Below are positions 34,208 through 43,384 of a stretch of DNA of 64,000 nt, one piece after another. A model generated the notes under the pieces. It was not told the DNA's origin, made no database searches, and worked only from the letters and a program-made list of their open reading frames with translations. Within the stretch, counting starts at the first letter, position 1; each line of letters opens with the position of its first letter. Location: positions 87,115 through 151,114 of the forward strand of contig NZ_LT985748.1 of NCBI RefSeq assembly GCF_900290115.1, in the 5' to 3' direction. Made by a program: the position numbers and the translations under genes. Origin of the DNA: Alistipes sp. Marseille-P5061 (GTDB taxonomy: Bacteria > Bacteroidota > Bacteroidia > Bacteroidales > Rikenellaceae).

Positions 34208-34238
34208 CAAAGGTAGTACAATTTTCCGAACTACCAAA
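34208..34238 (-). promoter_or_regulatory. promoter of tRNA-Met
   Basis: Minus-strand TTTG at about 34238-34235 and TACCTTTG at 34215-34208, 19 nt apart. Confidence 0.75.
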
Positions 34239-34324
34239 AAAAAGTGCAAAAAAAGAGTCCGAACCTCCGTCCGGACCCCTCTGGCAGCGGATTTGCACGC
34301 TCCACCCCAAACACTTTTCAATCG

Positions 34325-35008
34325 ATGGAACGTTCTGAACTTTCGGAAAACAGACTCATGCGGCGCCTCTCCGAGCTCAAGGTGCTGGCCGGGCTGGTCC
34401 TGCTGGTGGCCATTTCGTGGGAAATCCTCGCCGGGCACCATCAGGCCTTCTCGCGCGGTTATCTGGCCGTGCAGCTGGTTGTCTGCCTGCTCTTCCTCTG
34501 TGACTTCTTCATCCGCTGGCGTCTGGCCGGCCGCAAGGGGCTCTTCCTGCTGCGCAACCTGTTCTTTCTGCTCATCTCGATTCCCTATCTGAACATCGCC
34601 GTCTGGAGCCACGCGCAGCTGCCGCGCTACTGGGCGATGCTGCTCGGGCTGATGCCCCTCATCCGGGCCTTCGGCGTGCTGGGCATCGTGGCGCACTGGC
34701 TCGTGACGGGGCGCATCCGCCAGCTCTTCGTCTCCTACCTCTTCACCGTGCTGGTCTTCACCTACCTCTCGGCGCTGATCTTCTACGACTATGAAATCGG
34801 CGTCAATCCAAAGCTGGACGGCTTCGGCGACGCGTTGTGGTGGGCCTGGATGAATGTGACGACCGTCGGGGCCGAGATTTTCGCTGTGACGGCCGTCGGC
34901 AAGGTGGTCACCGTGCTGCTGCCGTCGCTCGGAATGATGATGTTCCCGATATTTACGAGCTACATCCTGCAGGAGTACGCCCCCCGCAAGCGGGAGTCCG
35001 ACTCCTGA
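34325..35008 (+). CDS. voltage-gated-like K+ channel protein with altered selectivity filter
   Basis: The 227-aa protein starts at ATG 34325 (MERSELSENRLMRRL). It has about six hydrophobic segments, including an Arg-bearing helix (LGLMPLIRAFGVLGIVAHWLVTGRIRQLF) like an S4/S5 region, then LVFTYLSALIFYDYE, the pore helix ALWWAWMNVTTVGAE and a last helix VVTVLLPSLGMMMFPIFTSYI. The layout is that of ion-transport/K+ channels, but the filter reads TTVGAE where TVGYGD is expected, so the GYG signature is missing. It may be a non-selective or inactive channel, or an ion channel with other selectivity. The start was chosen at the first ATG after the tRNA promoter. It stands alone, flanked by tRNA-Met and mscL. 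Confidence 0.75.
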   Translation: MERSELSENRLMRRLSELKVLAGLVLLVAISWEILAGHHQAFSRGYLAVQLVVCLLFLCDFFIRWRLAGRKGLFLLRNLFFLLISIPYLNIAVWSHAQLPRYWAMLLGLMPLIRAFGVLGIVAHWLVTGRIRQLFVSYLFTVLVFTYLSALIFYDYEIGVNPKLDGFGDALWWAWMNVTTVGAEIFAVTAVGKVVTVLLPSLGMMMFPIFTSYILQEYAPRKRESDS

Positions 35009-35123
35009 CGCTCGGCGAGCGGCCGCGGTGGCGGAGCGGGCGCAGGGTGGGTGCGGAGCAGGTGCAGAGTGGCTCTGCGGTCCGACTGCGCTGCCTTTTT
35101 GTGGCCGGGCCTGTGCGGCAAGA

Positions 35124-35180
35124 TAAAACGCACACACGGCATGACATCCCGTAACGGGGTGGTGCGGTGTGTGCGTTTGT
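35124..35180 (-). terminator. bidirectional terminator between the channel gene and mscL
   Basis: AAACGCACACAC and GTGTGTGCGTTT form the outer stem of a long hairpin, with an inner GC-rich part. It suits both converging genes; the T-run is short. Confidence 0.65.
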
Positions 35181-35253
35181 CGGTCCAGCCTCTCTGCCGC
35201 GGCCCTTGTACGACGCCGTTCTTCCCGGCGGTTCCGTCTTCCCGGGGTGGCGG

Positions 35254-35697
35254 TTAGCGGCCCTGCTTCTGCTGCTCGCGCAGCAGGTCGCGGATTTCGG
35301 TGAGCAGCAACTCCTCCTTCGTCGGTGCGGGAGGCGTCGCCGGGGCGGGAGCCGCAGCCTTGCGTCGCATCAGACGGTTCATCAGCTTGACCATCAGAAA
35401 GACGCAGAAGGCCAGAATGGCGAAGTCGATGCACTGCTGGATGAAGGCGCCGTAGTTCCAGTAGACGGGTTCGGCTCCGGCGGCTGCGCCCGACACGCTG
35501 TCGCGCAGGCCGCTCAGATTGACGCGCAGGTTCGAAAAGTCGGTCTTGCCGAGCAGCATGCCAATCGGCGGCATGATGATGTCGTTGACCAGCGACGAGA
35601 CGATTTTGCCGAATGCGCCGCCGATGATGACGCCGACGGCCATGTCCACCATGTTGCCCTTGAGGGCGAACTCCTTGAATTCCTGTAAAAATTTCAT
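35254..35697 (-). CDS. mscL: large-conductance mechanosensitive channel
   Basis: The 147-aa protein is a standard MscL: N-terminal amphipathic [37 protein letters not shown] with TM1, a periplasmic loop, TM2 ([21 protein letters not shown]) and a charged C-terminal helix after an Ala/Pro linker ([15 protein letters not shown]). It opens on membrane tension to release solutes during osmotic downshift. It is convergent with the K+-channel-like gene. No strong -7 box is visible upstream. Confidence 0.97.
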   Translation of the reverse strand: MKFLQEFKEFALKGNMVDMAVGVIIGGAFGKIVSSLVNDIIMPPIGMLLGKTDFSNLRVNLSGLRDSVSGAAAGAEPVYWNYGAFIQQCIDFAILAFCVFLMVKLMNRLMRRKAAAPAPATPPAPTKEELLLTEIRDLLREQQKQGR

Positions 35698-35843
35698 GCT
35701 CTTGTGCGTTTTTGTGTTGTGTCCGCTTTACGGCCGTATGAAGGTACGAAAAATCGGGCGCATATCCAACCTTCCGACCTGTTTTGGCGCCGGACGGCAG
35801 AACGGCCGCCCGCCCCGGGGTTGGTTTTCTCCGGCTATTTGCG

Positions 35844-35851
35844 TAATTTTG
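35844..35851 (+). promoter_or_regulatory. -7 box of the thioesterase gene
   Basis: TAATTTTG, about 110 nt before ATG 35962. Confidence 0.5.
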
Positions 35852-35961
35852 TCGGATGGGCGGGGTGCACCCCCGACCTTCGGGACAACCTTCGCGGCCG
35901 GAGGCTGCGGGTGCAAAAGTTTGCCCGAGTGTGAAAACGGACAGCAAAAAAGAGATTCGAT

Positions 35962-36450
35962 ATGAAGAAGATTACCAATCCCTGGAGCGGGATGGAGGGG
36001 TATCGCTGCTTCGGCTGCGACCCCCACAGCGAACGCGGTCTGCGGATGGAGTTTTACGAGGACGGTGACGAGATTGTGAGCGTATGGCATCCGCGCCCCG
36101 AATTTCAGGGGTGGGTCGATACGCTGCACGGCGGCATCCAGGCGACGCTGGCCGATGAAATCAGCAGCTGGGTCGTCTTCCGCAAGTACCAGACCAGCGG
36201 CGTGACGACGAAGATGGAGGTGCGCTACCACCGTCCCATCCACACCACCGACGAGCGCATCACGCTGCGGGCCGTCGTGCGGCAGCAGCGGCGCAATCTG
36301 GTCGAAATCGGCGTCCGAATCTTCGACCAGCGGGGCGAACTCTGCACCGAGGCCACCTGCGTCTACTTCCTCTTCCCGAAGGAGCGGGCCCGCGAGGAGT
36401 TCCACTTCTGCGAGTGCGGCGTCTGCGACGAGGAGACGCTGCCGCGCTGA
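35962..36450 (+). CDS. PaaI/THEM4-like hotdog thioesterase
   Basis: The 162-aa protein has a hotdog fold with FQGWVDTLHGGIQATLADEISSW, the HGG motif plus Asp/Glu typical of PaaI-like acyl-CoA thioesterases. GYRCFGCDPHSERGLRM at the start and EFHFCECGVCDEE at the end add two cysteine groups. The family hydrolyses acyl- or aryl-CoA thioesters; the substrate is unknown. It stands alone, with its own promoter, convergent with the carboxyltransferase gene across a terminator. Confidence 0.85.
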   Translation: MKKITNPWSGMEGYRCFGCDPHSERGLRMEFYEDGDEIVSVWHPRPEFQGWVDTLHGGIQATLADEISSWVVFRKYQTSGVTTKMEVRYHRPIHTTDERITLRAVVRQQRRNLVEIGVRIFDQRGELCTEATCVYFLFPKERAREEFHFCECGVCDEETLPR

Positions 36451-36697
36451 CGCCCTGCGGTTGGTCCGCCGCATGGAACAGCCCGGAGGGGCGCGGCGCA
36501 GTCCGAATCTGTCGGCCCGGGGCACGCTTTTGCTCCGCCGGTCCTGCCTCGTCCGGTCCGGAGCGCGCTTTTGCTCTGCCGTTCTTGCCTTCTTCCGCCG
36601 GCCCGAGGTGCACTCTTGCTCCGCCCGACCCGGAGATGTTTGCATCAACCTTCCCGGCGGTGCCGAAGCCTGCCTCCTCTCGGAGCACCGAACACGA

Positions 36698-36738
36698 AAA
36701 CCCCTGCAGTCGAACATCAACTGCAGGGGTTTTTCCTT
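36698..36738 (-). terminator. bidirectional terminator between the thioesterase and carboxyltransferase genes
   Basis: AAAACCCCTGCAGT and ACTGCAGGGGTTTT form a perfect stem flanked by A- and T-runs on both sides. Confidence 0.92.
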
Positions 36739-36785
36739 TCAGCGGTGGGGGAGCGGGCTCCTCCGCCGTGGGGAGTGATGCGTGA

Positions 36786-38639
36786 TTACTCGATTTCGAG
36801 CAGCGGAGCGTCGGTCGGAACATTCTCGCCGACCTGGGCCAGCACCTGCTTGACCTTGCCGCTGACATCCGACGTGATGGAGTTCTCCATCTTCATCGCC
36901 TCGAGCACGGCAACCTCCTGTCCGGCCTTCACCTCGTCGCCGACCTTCACCTTGAAGTCGATGACGCGGCCCGGCAGCGGAGCGTTGACCGTGTGACCCG
37001 TGATGGCGGCAGCCTTCTTCTCCTCGGCCTTCTTCTCCTCGACCTTCGGCTCGGCGGGTTTCGAAGCGGCGTAGGCCTTCTTCTTCTGCTCGGTGAGGAA
37101 GTTCTTGGCCACCAGCGGGAAGAGCTCGAGCAGCAGCACCTCCTTCTCGTTGGCCGCCAGCTTCACGCCGCCTGCCTCGGGCAGTACGGGGTTGGGCTGC
37201 ATCTGATACTTCGACGTATCGTAGGGAGTCTCCTCGCGTACGCCGCAAATCTTGAAGCGGAACTCGGGGTCAATCTTGACGGGCGTCTTGCCGTATTCGC
37301 CCTTGACCAGACCGACGAACTGCGACGACTTGTTGGTGTACATCGGACGGCCGGCCTTCTCGTCGAGGGCGCAGTTCACGGCCTGTGCACCGACAATCTG
37401 CGAGGTGGGGGTTACCAGAGGCGGCAGACCTGCGGCCAGACGCACCGACGGGATGAGCTCCATGGCGCGCGGCAGAATCTCCTCGGCCTTGAGCTGCTTG
37501 AGCTGGGCCACCATGTTGGAGTACATGCCACCCGGAATCTCGGCCTTCTGGACCAGTTCGTTGGGTGCGGGGAAGCCGTAGTAGGCCTCAATCTTGCGGC
37601 AGGCGTCGATGGTGCCCTCCTCGTCGTCGGCCTGGGCGGCCTTGATGGCGCGGTCGAACAGGGCGTCGATTTCGGCGGGAATCGTATCCGTCAGCGGGTT
37701 GAACGCCTTGGGCTCGGGCTTCTCGACACCGAATACCGACATGTTGAGCTCCTTGCGGATTTCACGCAGCTGGGTGTTGATTTTGGCCACGGCCTCCATG
37801 TTCACGCCCAGGTCGATGCCCAGCTTCTTGCAGAAGACGTAGACCAGCTCGATGGCCGGAGCGCCCGTACCGCCGGCGAAGTACCAGCAGTTGGTGTCGA
37901 CGATGTCGACGCCGGCAACGATGGCTGCCAGAACCGATGCCAGACCGTAGCCCGGGGTGCAGTGGGTGTGGAAGTCGACGGGAATCGACAGATGCTGCTT
38001 GAAGAGGCGCACCAGCGTGGCCACGCGGCGCGGCGGGATGAGGCCCGACATGTCCTTGATGGTAATCATGTCGGCTCCCAGAGCGGCCATCTGCTTGGCC
38101 TTGTCCAGGAAGTATTCATCCGTGAAGACGGGCTTCGGGTTCTTCTTGCCCATCAGCTTGGCGAAGAAACCCAGCTCGGGATATTTCGGGTCGACCGTGT
38201 AGCAGACGGCGCAGTCGGCGATGCCGCCGTACTGTTTCACGTACTTGACCGTCGACTTGACGTTGTCCACGTCGTTCAGCGCGTCGAAGATACGCATGAT
38301 ACCCAGTCCGCTCTCGATGGCGTTGCGGCAGAAACCGTCGATGATTTCATCCGTGTAGGGCGAGTAGCCGAAGAGGTTGCGGCCGCGCGAGAGAGCCGTC
38401 AGCTTCGAGACGTTGCCTACGGCCTTGTGGATGGTTTCGAGACGGGTCCAGGGGTTCTCGTTCAGATAGCGCATCACCGAGTCGGGTACGGCGCCGCCCC
38501 AAACCTCCATCGCATAGAAGTTCGCATCCTTGTAGTAGGGAAGACAGCGGTCGATTTGGGCCTGGTTCATTCGCGTGGCGAACGAGGACTGCTGCCCGTC
38601 GCGCAACGTGAGGTCTCTGATTTTAAGATTTCTTGCCAT
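36786..38639 (-). CDS. oadA: biotin-dependent carboxyltransferase (pyruvate carboxylase subunit B / oxaloacetate decarboxylase alpha)
   Basis: The 617-aa protein has an N-terminal DRE-TIM carboxyltransferase domain: RDLTLRDGQQSSFATRM holds metal and substrate residues, FHTHCTPGYG the metal-binding His pair, and MITIKDMSGL the catalytic Lys. A conserved PYC/OADA domain follows. After an Ala/Lys/Glu-rich linker (about 510-545) comes a C-terminal biotinyl domain with EAMKME, whose Lys carries biotin. The enzyme moves CO2 between biotin and pyruvate/oxaloacetate. Whether it works as pyruvate carboxylase subunit B or a sodium-pump decarboxylase alpha subunit cannot be decided, because no partner subunit is adjacent. 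It has its own promoter and terminator. Confidence 0.93.
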   Translation of the reverse strand: MARNLKIRDLTLRDGQQSSFATRMNQAQIDRCLPYYKDANFYAMEVWGGAVPDSVMRYLNENPWTRLETIHKAVGNVSKLTALSRGRNLFGYSPYTDEIIDGFCRNAIESGLGIMRIFDALNDVDNVKSTVKYVKQYGGIADCAVCYTVDPKYPELGFFAKLMGKKNPKPVFTDEYFLDKAKQMAALGADMITIKDMSGLIPPRRVATLVRLFKQHLSIPVDFHTHCTPGYGLASVLAAIVAGVDIVDTNCWYFAGGTGAPAIELVYVFCKKLGIDLGVNMEAVAKINTQLREIRKELNMSVFGVEKPEPKAFNPLTDTIPAEIDALFDRAIKAAQADDEEGTIDACRKIEAYYGFPAPNELVQKAEIPGGMYSNMVAQLKQLKAEEILPRAMELIPSVRLAAGLPPLVTPTSQIVGAQAVNCALDEKAGRPMYTNKSSQFVGLVKGEYGKTPVKIDPEFRFKICGVREETPYDTSKYQMQPNPVLPEAGGVKLAANEKEVLLLELFPLVAKNFLTEQKKKAYAASKPAEPKVEEKKAEEKKAAAITGHTVNAPLPGRVIDFKVKVGDEVKAGQEVAVLEAMKMENSITSDVSGKVKQVLAQVGENVPTDAPLLEIE

Positions 38640-38692
38640 GATGCTATTAAAATTAGGTTCTTTGGTGTCGTTTGCTATTGTTATTCGAATAA

Positions 38693-38724
38693 CAAAGATA
38701 GAAAAGAATTTTAATTTACAACAA
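38693..38724 (-). promoter_or_regulatory. promoter of the carboxyltransferase gene
   Basis: Minus-strand TTGTTG at 38724-38719 and TATCTTTG at 38700-38693, with a leader of about 50 nt in AT-rich sequence. Confidence 0.7.
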
Positions 38725-38775
38725 TTTTGGCCGGAAAATCGAAAAATATTCTTCCTCCTTCCCGTGAGATTTTCG

Positions 38776-38783
38776 TATCTTTG
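38776..38783 (+). promoter_or_regulatory. -7 box of the symporter operon
   Basis: TATCTTTG, 86 nt before ATG 38870. It drives the symporter and the overlapping golvesin-domain gene. Confidence 0.6.
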
Positions 38784-38869
38784 CCGGCGTCGCGTGTCGC
38801 GAAGCTCCGTCCGGCGGGTTCCATCCGCACGGAAGAGGGGGTTCGGCGGCCCGCCTAAAACCCGGAAAC

Positions 38870-40327
38870 ATGTCGCCCGCAGCCGTCACAGCCGTAGTGC
38901 TCGCCTACATCGCCCTGCTCTTCCTCATCGCATGGCTCTCGGGGCGTCATGCCGACAACGCAGGCTTCTTCACGGGCAACCGCCGCTCGTCGTGGTTCGT
39001 AACCGCCCTCTCGATGATTACGGCCGCCATGTCGGGCGTGACCTACCTCTCGGTGCCGGGGTCGGTGGCGGCCGACTCCTTCTCCTACATGCAGATGGTG
39101 CTGGGCTTCACGGTGGGGCAGCTCGTCGTCGCCTTCCTCCTTGTCCCGCTCTTCTACCGCATGCGGGTCATCTCGCTCTACCAGTACCTCGACCATCGCT
39201 TCGGCGTCACCGCGCAGCGGACCGGGGCGTGGTTCTTCTTCCTCTCGAAGATGCTCGGCGCGGCGCTGCGCCTCTACATCGTCTGCGCCGTGATGCAGCT
39301 GCTGGTCTTCGACCGCGTGGGGCTCCCCTTTGCGGCGAATGCCGTGGTGACGGTGCTCTTCGTCTGGCTCTACACGCGGCGCGGCGGCGTGAAGTCGCTC
39401 ATCTGGACCGACGCCTTCAAGACGCTCTGCCTGGTGGCGAGCCTCGTGCTGACGATTCTGGCGCTGGTGCGCGGACTGGGGCTCACGACGGGCGAGGCGC
39501 TGCGCGAGGTGGCCGCGTCGGAATACGCGCGCATCTTCTTCTTCGACGACCCCTCGTCGGAGCGCTACTTCTGGAAGATGTTCGTGGCGGGCATCGTGCT
39601 GCTGGTCGCCATGACGGGGCTCGACCAGGAGATGATGCAGCGCAACCTGAGCTGCCGCACGCCGCGCGACGCGCAGAAGAACATCGTGCTGACGGCCCTC
39701 TGCCAGATTGCCGTCATCCTCCTCTTCCTGACGCTCGGCGCGCTGCTCTACCTCTACATGGCGCGGGTCGGCATGCCGCTCCCCCCGAAGAGCGACCAGG
39801 TCTTCTCGCAGGTGGCCGTCAACGGCGGCCTGCCCCTCTACGTCGGGCTGCTCTTCGTGCTGGGGATGATGGCGAGCACCTACTCGTCGGCCGGTTCCTC
39901 CCTCACGGCGCTCACCACCTCCTTCACGGTCGACCTGCTCGACGCCACGCGCCGCTGCGACGAGGCGCAGCTGACGCGGACGCGCCGACGCGTGCATGCG
40001 CTCATGGCCCTCGGCCTGACGCTGCTCGTGCTGCTGTTCGGCCGCTTCGGCAACGACAGCGTCATCAACCTCTTCTTCAAGGTGGCGGGCTATACCTACG
40101 GCCCGATTCTGGGGATGTTCCTCTTCGGCATCTGCACCCGCCGCCGCATCGACGGCCGTTGGCTGCCGCTGGTGGCCGTCGCCGCACCGCTGCTGAGCGC
40201 CCTGCTGCAGTATGCCGCCGGGGAGCTCTTCGGCTATCGCATCGGATTCGAGCTGCTGCTCTACAACGCCCTGCTCACGATGGGCGGCATGTGGCTCCTG
40301 GGGCGCAAAAAACGGATACAGTCATGA
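38870..40327 (+). CDS. SLC5-family sodium:solute symporter
   Basis: The 485-aa protein has about 13 hydrophobic segments. SSF-family landmarks are SMITAAMSGVTYLSVPG near TM2, RVISLYQYLDHRFG, GVKSLIWTDAFKTLCLV and MMASTYSSAGSSLTALTTSF around TM8, where Na+-binding Ser/Thr residues lie. It should take up an organic solute with Na+. The stop overlaps the start of the next gene by 4 nt (ATGA), so it is coupled with an exported cell-wall or glycan-acting protein. That pairing suggests import of a product released outside (inference). The substrate is unknown. Confidence 0.88.
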   Translation: MSPAAVTAVVLAYIALLFLIAWLSGRHADNAGFFTGNRRSSWFVTALSMITAAMSGVTYLSVPGSVAADSFSYMQMVLGFTVGQLVVAFLLVPLFYRMRVISLYQYLDHRFGVTAQRTGAWFFFLSKMLGAALRLYIVCAVMQLLVFDRVGLPFAANAVVTVLFVWLYTRRGGVKSLIWTDAFKTLCLVASLVLTILALVRGLGLTTGEALREVAASEYARIFFFDDPSSERYFWKMFVAGIVLLVAMTGLDQEMMQRNLSCRTPRDAQKNIVLTALCQIAVILLFLTLGALLYLYMARVGMPLPPKSDQVFSQVAVNGGLPLYVGLLFVLGMMASTYSSAGSSLTALTTSFTVDLLDATRRCDEAQLTRTRRRVHALMALGLTLLVLLFGRFGNDSVINLFFKVAGYTYGPILGMFLFGICTRRRIDGRWLPLVAVAAPLLSALLQYAAGELFGYRIGFELLLYNALLTMGGMWLLGRKKRIQS

Positions 40328-43300
40328 AACGACACGCATACAGACATTATATGTGCATGGCGCTGCTGGCGCTGGCGCTCCTGACGGGAGCGGCCCCGGC
40401 GGCCCCGGCCCGGGCGGCCGAAATCGGCGCCGCGACGCGCCGGCAAATCGGCAGCGCGCTGACCCGCATCACGGGGCGCGAGGTGGCCGGCAGCTGGGTG
40501 CGGATTCAGCGCGTCAAGTCGTCGCGCAGCCGCGTGCAGCTCTACGCCTCGGTGGGGTTGTCGTACTATCCCTTCCGCGAGGAGAACGTGCAGGCCATCT
40601 ACGACTCGGTGCGCGCGCTGCTCCCCGCATCCTTCCGCAAGGCGCGCATCGAACTCTATACCGACGGGCGGCTCATCGAGGAGCTCATCCCGCTGGCCTG
40701 CCGCACCGTGCAGCCCCGGCGCCGGCGCGACCGTGTGGTCCCCTTCGTCAACCCTTCGGCGCGGCCGCTCGTCTCGCCGCTCGACCGCAGAACCCCCTCG
40801 GCGGGGCTCGCCGGACGTCACATCGCCCTCTGGCAGAGCCACGGCCGCTACTTCGACCAGCGCGAGGGGCGCTGGCGCTGGCAGCGGGCCCGCTTCTGGC
40901 AGACGTGCGAGGACCTCTATACGCAGAGCTACGTGCTGCCCTTCCTGGTCCCCATGCTCGAAAATGCGGGGGCGTGCGTCCTGCTGCCCCGCGAGCGGGA
41001 CTGGCAGAGCCACGAGGTGCTGGCCGACAACGACGCCGCCGAGAGCTACCGCGAGGAGAACGGCGACGCCGGATGGTCGGGAGGCGATGTGGGCTTTGCA
41101 CACCGCCAGCAGGTCTACCTGACGGGCGAGAACCCCTTCCTGCAGGGCACGACGCGCCACGTGCGGAGCATCACGACCGGGGCCGAGAGCCGCGCCGTGT
41201 GGCGGGTCGACATCCCCGAACGCGGGGAGTATGCCCTCTACGTGAGCTACGACTCGACGCCGGGGAGCGTCGACGACGCCCTCTATACGGTCCGCCACCT
41301 GGGCGGCGAGAGCCGCTTTGCCGTCAACCAGACGATGGGGGGCGGGACGTGGGTCTACCTCGGGCGCTTCCTTTTCGATGCGGGTGAGCAGGAGGCCGTC
41401 GTGCTTTCGAACCGTTCGCGGCGCGCCGGAGGCATCGTCTCGGCCGATGCCGTGAAAATCGGCGGCGGCTACGGCAACGTCGCCCGCGCGGCGGCCGATA
41501 CGCTGGCCCGTCCGGGTGGTCTCTACCGCGCCGAGACGAGCGGCATGCCCCGCTTCTGCGAGGGGGCGCGCTACTGGCTGCAGTGGGCCGGCTTCGACGA
41601 GTCGGTCTATACGCCCAAGGGCGACCGCGACGACTACAAGGACGACTTCATGTCGCGCGCACTGTGGGTCAATGCCCTCATGGGGGGCTCCGAGCGGCTG
41701 CGTGACTCGGCCGGACTGGGCATTCCGCTCGACCTGGCGCTGGCGTTCCACTCCGACTCGGGGGTGCGCGACGGCGACGAGACGATTGGCACGCTCGGAA
41801 TCTTCTTCACGCGCGACAAGAACGGCCGCTTCGAGGGGGGCGCCGACCGCTACCGCTCGCGCGATTTGACCGACCTGGTGATGACGCAGGTGGTCGGCGA
41901 CATCCGCCGCACGTGCGAACCCGAGTGGCGCCGCCGCGGGCTGTGGAACCGCTCCTACTACGAAGCACGGGTGCCCAACGTGCCGACCATGCTGCTCGAA
42001 CTGCTCTCCCACCAGAACTTCGCCGACATGCGCTACGGCAACGACCCGCGCTTCAAGTTCCTCGTGAGCCGGGCCGTCTATAAGGGTATCCTCAAGCACG
42101 TTGCGGCGCAGTACGGACGGCCGTACGTCGTGCAGCCGCTCCCCGTCTCGTCGTTCGCCGTGCGGCTGGGCGACGGGGACCAAGTCGAGCTCTCGTGGCT
42201 CCCGACCGTCGATTCGCTCGAGCCGACGGCCGCACCTTCGGGCTACATGGTCTACACGCGCCGCGGCGACGAAGGCTTCGACAACGGCCGCTACACGGCC
42301 GAGCCCCGCTTCGTGACGGAGCAGGAGCCCGACGTGCTCTACAGCTACCGCATCACGGCGCTCAACGACGGCGGCGAAAGCTTCCCGAGCGAGACGCTGG
42401 CCGCCTGCCGCGCCTCGGAGGAGCGGGGGCGGGTGCTGGTGGTGAACGGCTTCGACCGCGTGAGCGCGCCGCTGAGCATGCGCAGCGACTCGACCGCCGG
42501 ATTCTATCCCCGCCTCGACGCGGGGGTTCCCTACCTGCAGGAGAGCTCGTTCGTCGGCGAGCAGTATGTCTACGACCTGGCCGAGGCGCGCAACAGCGAC
42601 GAGACGAAGGCCCTCGGCGCCTGCCGCAGCGACGGCGAGGCGGAGGTCGTGGCCGGCAATACGTTCGACTATGCCAGCATGCACGGGCGTGCGATTGCCC
42701 GCGCGGGTTACTCCTTCTGCTCGGCCTCGGCCGCCGCGGTCGAGCGGAGCGGCATCGACCCGGAGGCCTGCGACGCGGTCGACCTGATTCTGGGCAAGCA
42801 GCGCTCGACGCTGCTTGGCCGGGGTACGGTCGGTTATACGTTCAAGACCTTCACGACTGACATGCAGCGTGTTTTGGCCGATTACCTCGAGTGCGGCGGC
42901 AGCCTCTTCGTCTCGGGCAGCTACGTCGCCTCGGACCTTACGACGGGACCCGAAGCCGGCGAGACGGAGCGGGCCTTCGTGCGCGAGGTGCTCCACTGCG
43001 CACTGGAGCAGGAGCAGACCGCCCGTCGGGGCGATGTACGCGTCGTGGCCCCCACGCTCTTTTCGCGCGGGGAGTATGAGTTCCGCACCCGCCCGTCGCG
43101 CAGCTGCTACGGCGTCGAGACCGCCGATGCCCTGCGACCCGTGGGAGAGCGGTCGTTTGCCGTGATGCGCTACGGCGATTCGGGCCGTACGGCCGCCGTG
43201 GCCAACGACGGCAGCCGGCGCACCTTCGTGGCGGGATTCCCCTTCGAGACGATTCGTTCGGAGGAGCAGCGCGAGCGGCTGATGGGCGACGTGCTGCGCT

Positions 43301-43338
43301 TTCTGACGCAGGGACGCAGGGATGAAGCTGCGGAGTAG
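40324..43338 (+). CDS. large exported protein with golvesin-type and Fn3 domains (xanthan-lyase/amidase-like)
   Basis: The 1004-aa product starts at ATG 40324 within the symporter stop, with a signal peptide (MCMALLALALLTGAAPAAPARA). Residues about 160-640 are interleaved: an amidase-like zinc hydrolase part (HIALWQSHGRYF, LALAFHSDSGVRDGDE, VPNVPTMLLELLSHQN) and, inside it, a golvesin C-terminal-type beta domain (YALYVSYDSTPGSVDDALYTV, GGGTWVYLGRFLFDAG). A Fn3 domain follows at about 625-700, then a C-terminal alpha/beta part (RVLVVNGFDRVSAP, GGSLFVSGSYVASD, RTFVAGFPFETI). Bacteroidales homologues are usually labelled xanthan lyase without biochemical proof. The His/Glu pattern fits an N-acetylmuramoyl-L-alanine amidase better. 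Translational coupling to the symporter is notable. Confidence 0.75.
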   Translation: MKRHAYRHYMCMALLALALLTGAAPAAPARAAEIGAATRRQIGSALTRITGREVAGSWVRIQRVKSSRSRVQLYASVGLSYYPFREENVQAIYDSVRALLPASFRKARIELYTDGRLIEELIPLACRTVQPRRRRDRVVPFVNPSARPLVSPLDRRTPSAGLAGRHIALWQSHGRYFDQREGRWRWQRARFWQTCEDLYTQSYVLPFLVPMLENAGACVLLPRERDWQSHEVLADNDAAESYREENGDAGWSGGDVGFAHRQQVYLTGENPFLQGTTRHVRSITTGAESRAVWRVDIPERGEYALYVSYDSTPGSVDDALYTVRHLGGESRFAVNQTMGGGTWVYLGRFLFDAGEQEAVVLSNRSRRAGGIVSADAVKIGGGYGNVARAAADTLARPGGLYRAETSGMPRFCEGARYWLQWAGFDESVYTPKGDRDDYKDDFMSRALWVNALMGGSERLRDSAGLGIPLDLALAFHSDSGVRDGDETIGTLGIFFTRDKNGRFEGGADRYRSRDLTDLVMTQVVGDIRRTCEPEWRRRGLWNRSYYEARVPNVPTMLLELLSHQNFADMRYGNDPRFKFLVSRAVYKGILKHVAAQYGRPYVVQPLPVSSFAVRLGDGDQVELSWLPTVDSLEPTAAPSGYMVYTRRGDEGFDNGRYTAEPRFVTEQEPDVLYSYRITALNDGGESFPSETLAACRASEERGRVLVVNGFDRVSAPLSMRSDSTAGFYPRLDAGVPYLQESSFVGEQYVYDLAEARNSDETKALGACRSDGEAEVVAGNTFDYASMHGRAIARAGYSFCSASAAAVERSGIDPEACDAVDLILGKQRSTLLGRGTVGYTFKTFTTDMQRVLADYLECGGSLFVSGSYVASDLTTGPEAGETERAFVREVLHCALEQEQTARRGDVRVVAPTLFSRGEYEFRTRPSRSCYGVETADALRPVGERSFAVMRYGDSGRTAAVANDGSRRTFVAGFPFETIRSEEQRERLMGDVLRFLTQGRRDEAAE

Positions 43339-43384
43339 ATAAACGATGCAACATATTGTGTAAAAACTATAAAAACAAACAATC

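Noticed and set aside
36786..38639. Firm call as sodium-pump oxaloacetate decarboxylase
   Set aside because: No beta or gamma membrane subunits are adjacent, so pyruvate carboxylase subunit B remains possible.
38575..40323. 1587-aa plus-strand frame starting at 38575
   Set aside because: Its N-terminal 580 residues are the wrong frame of the symporter gene; only the part from ATG 40324 is real.
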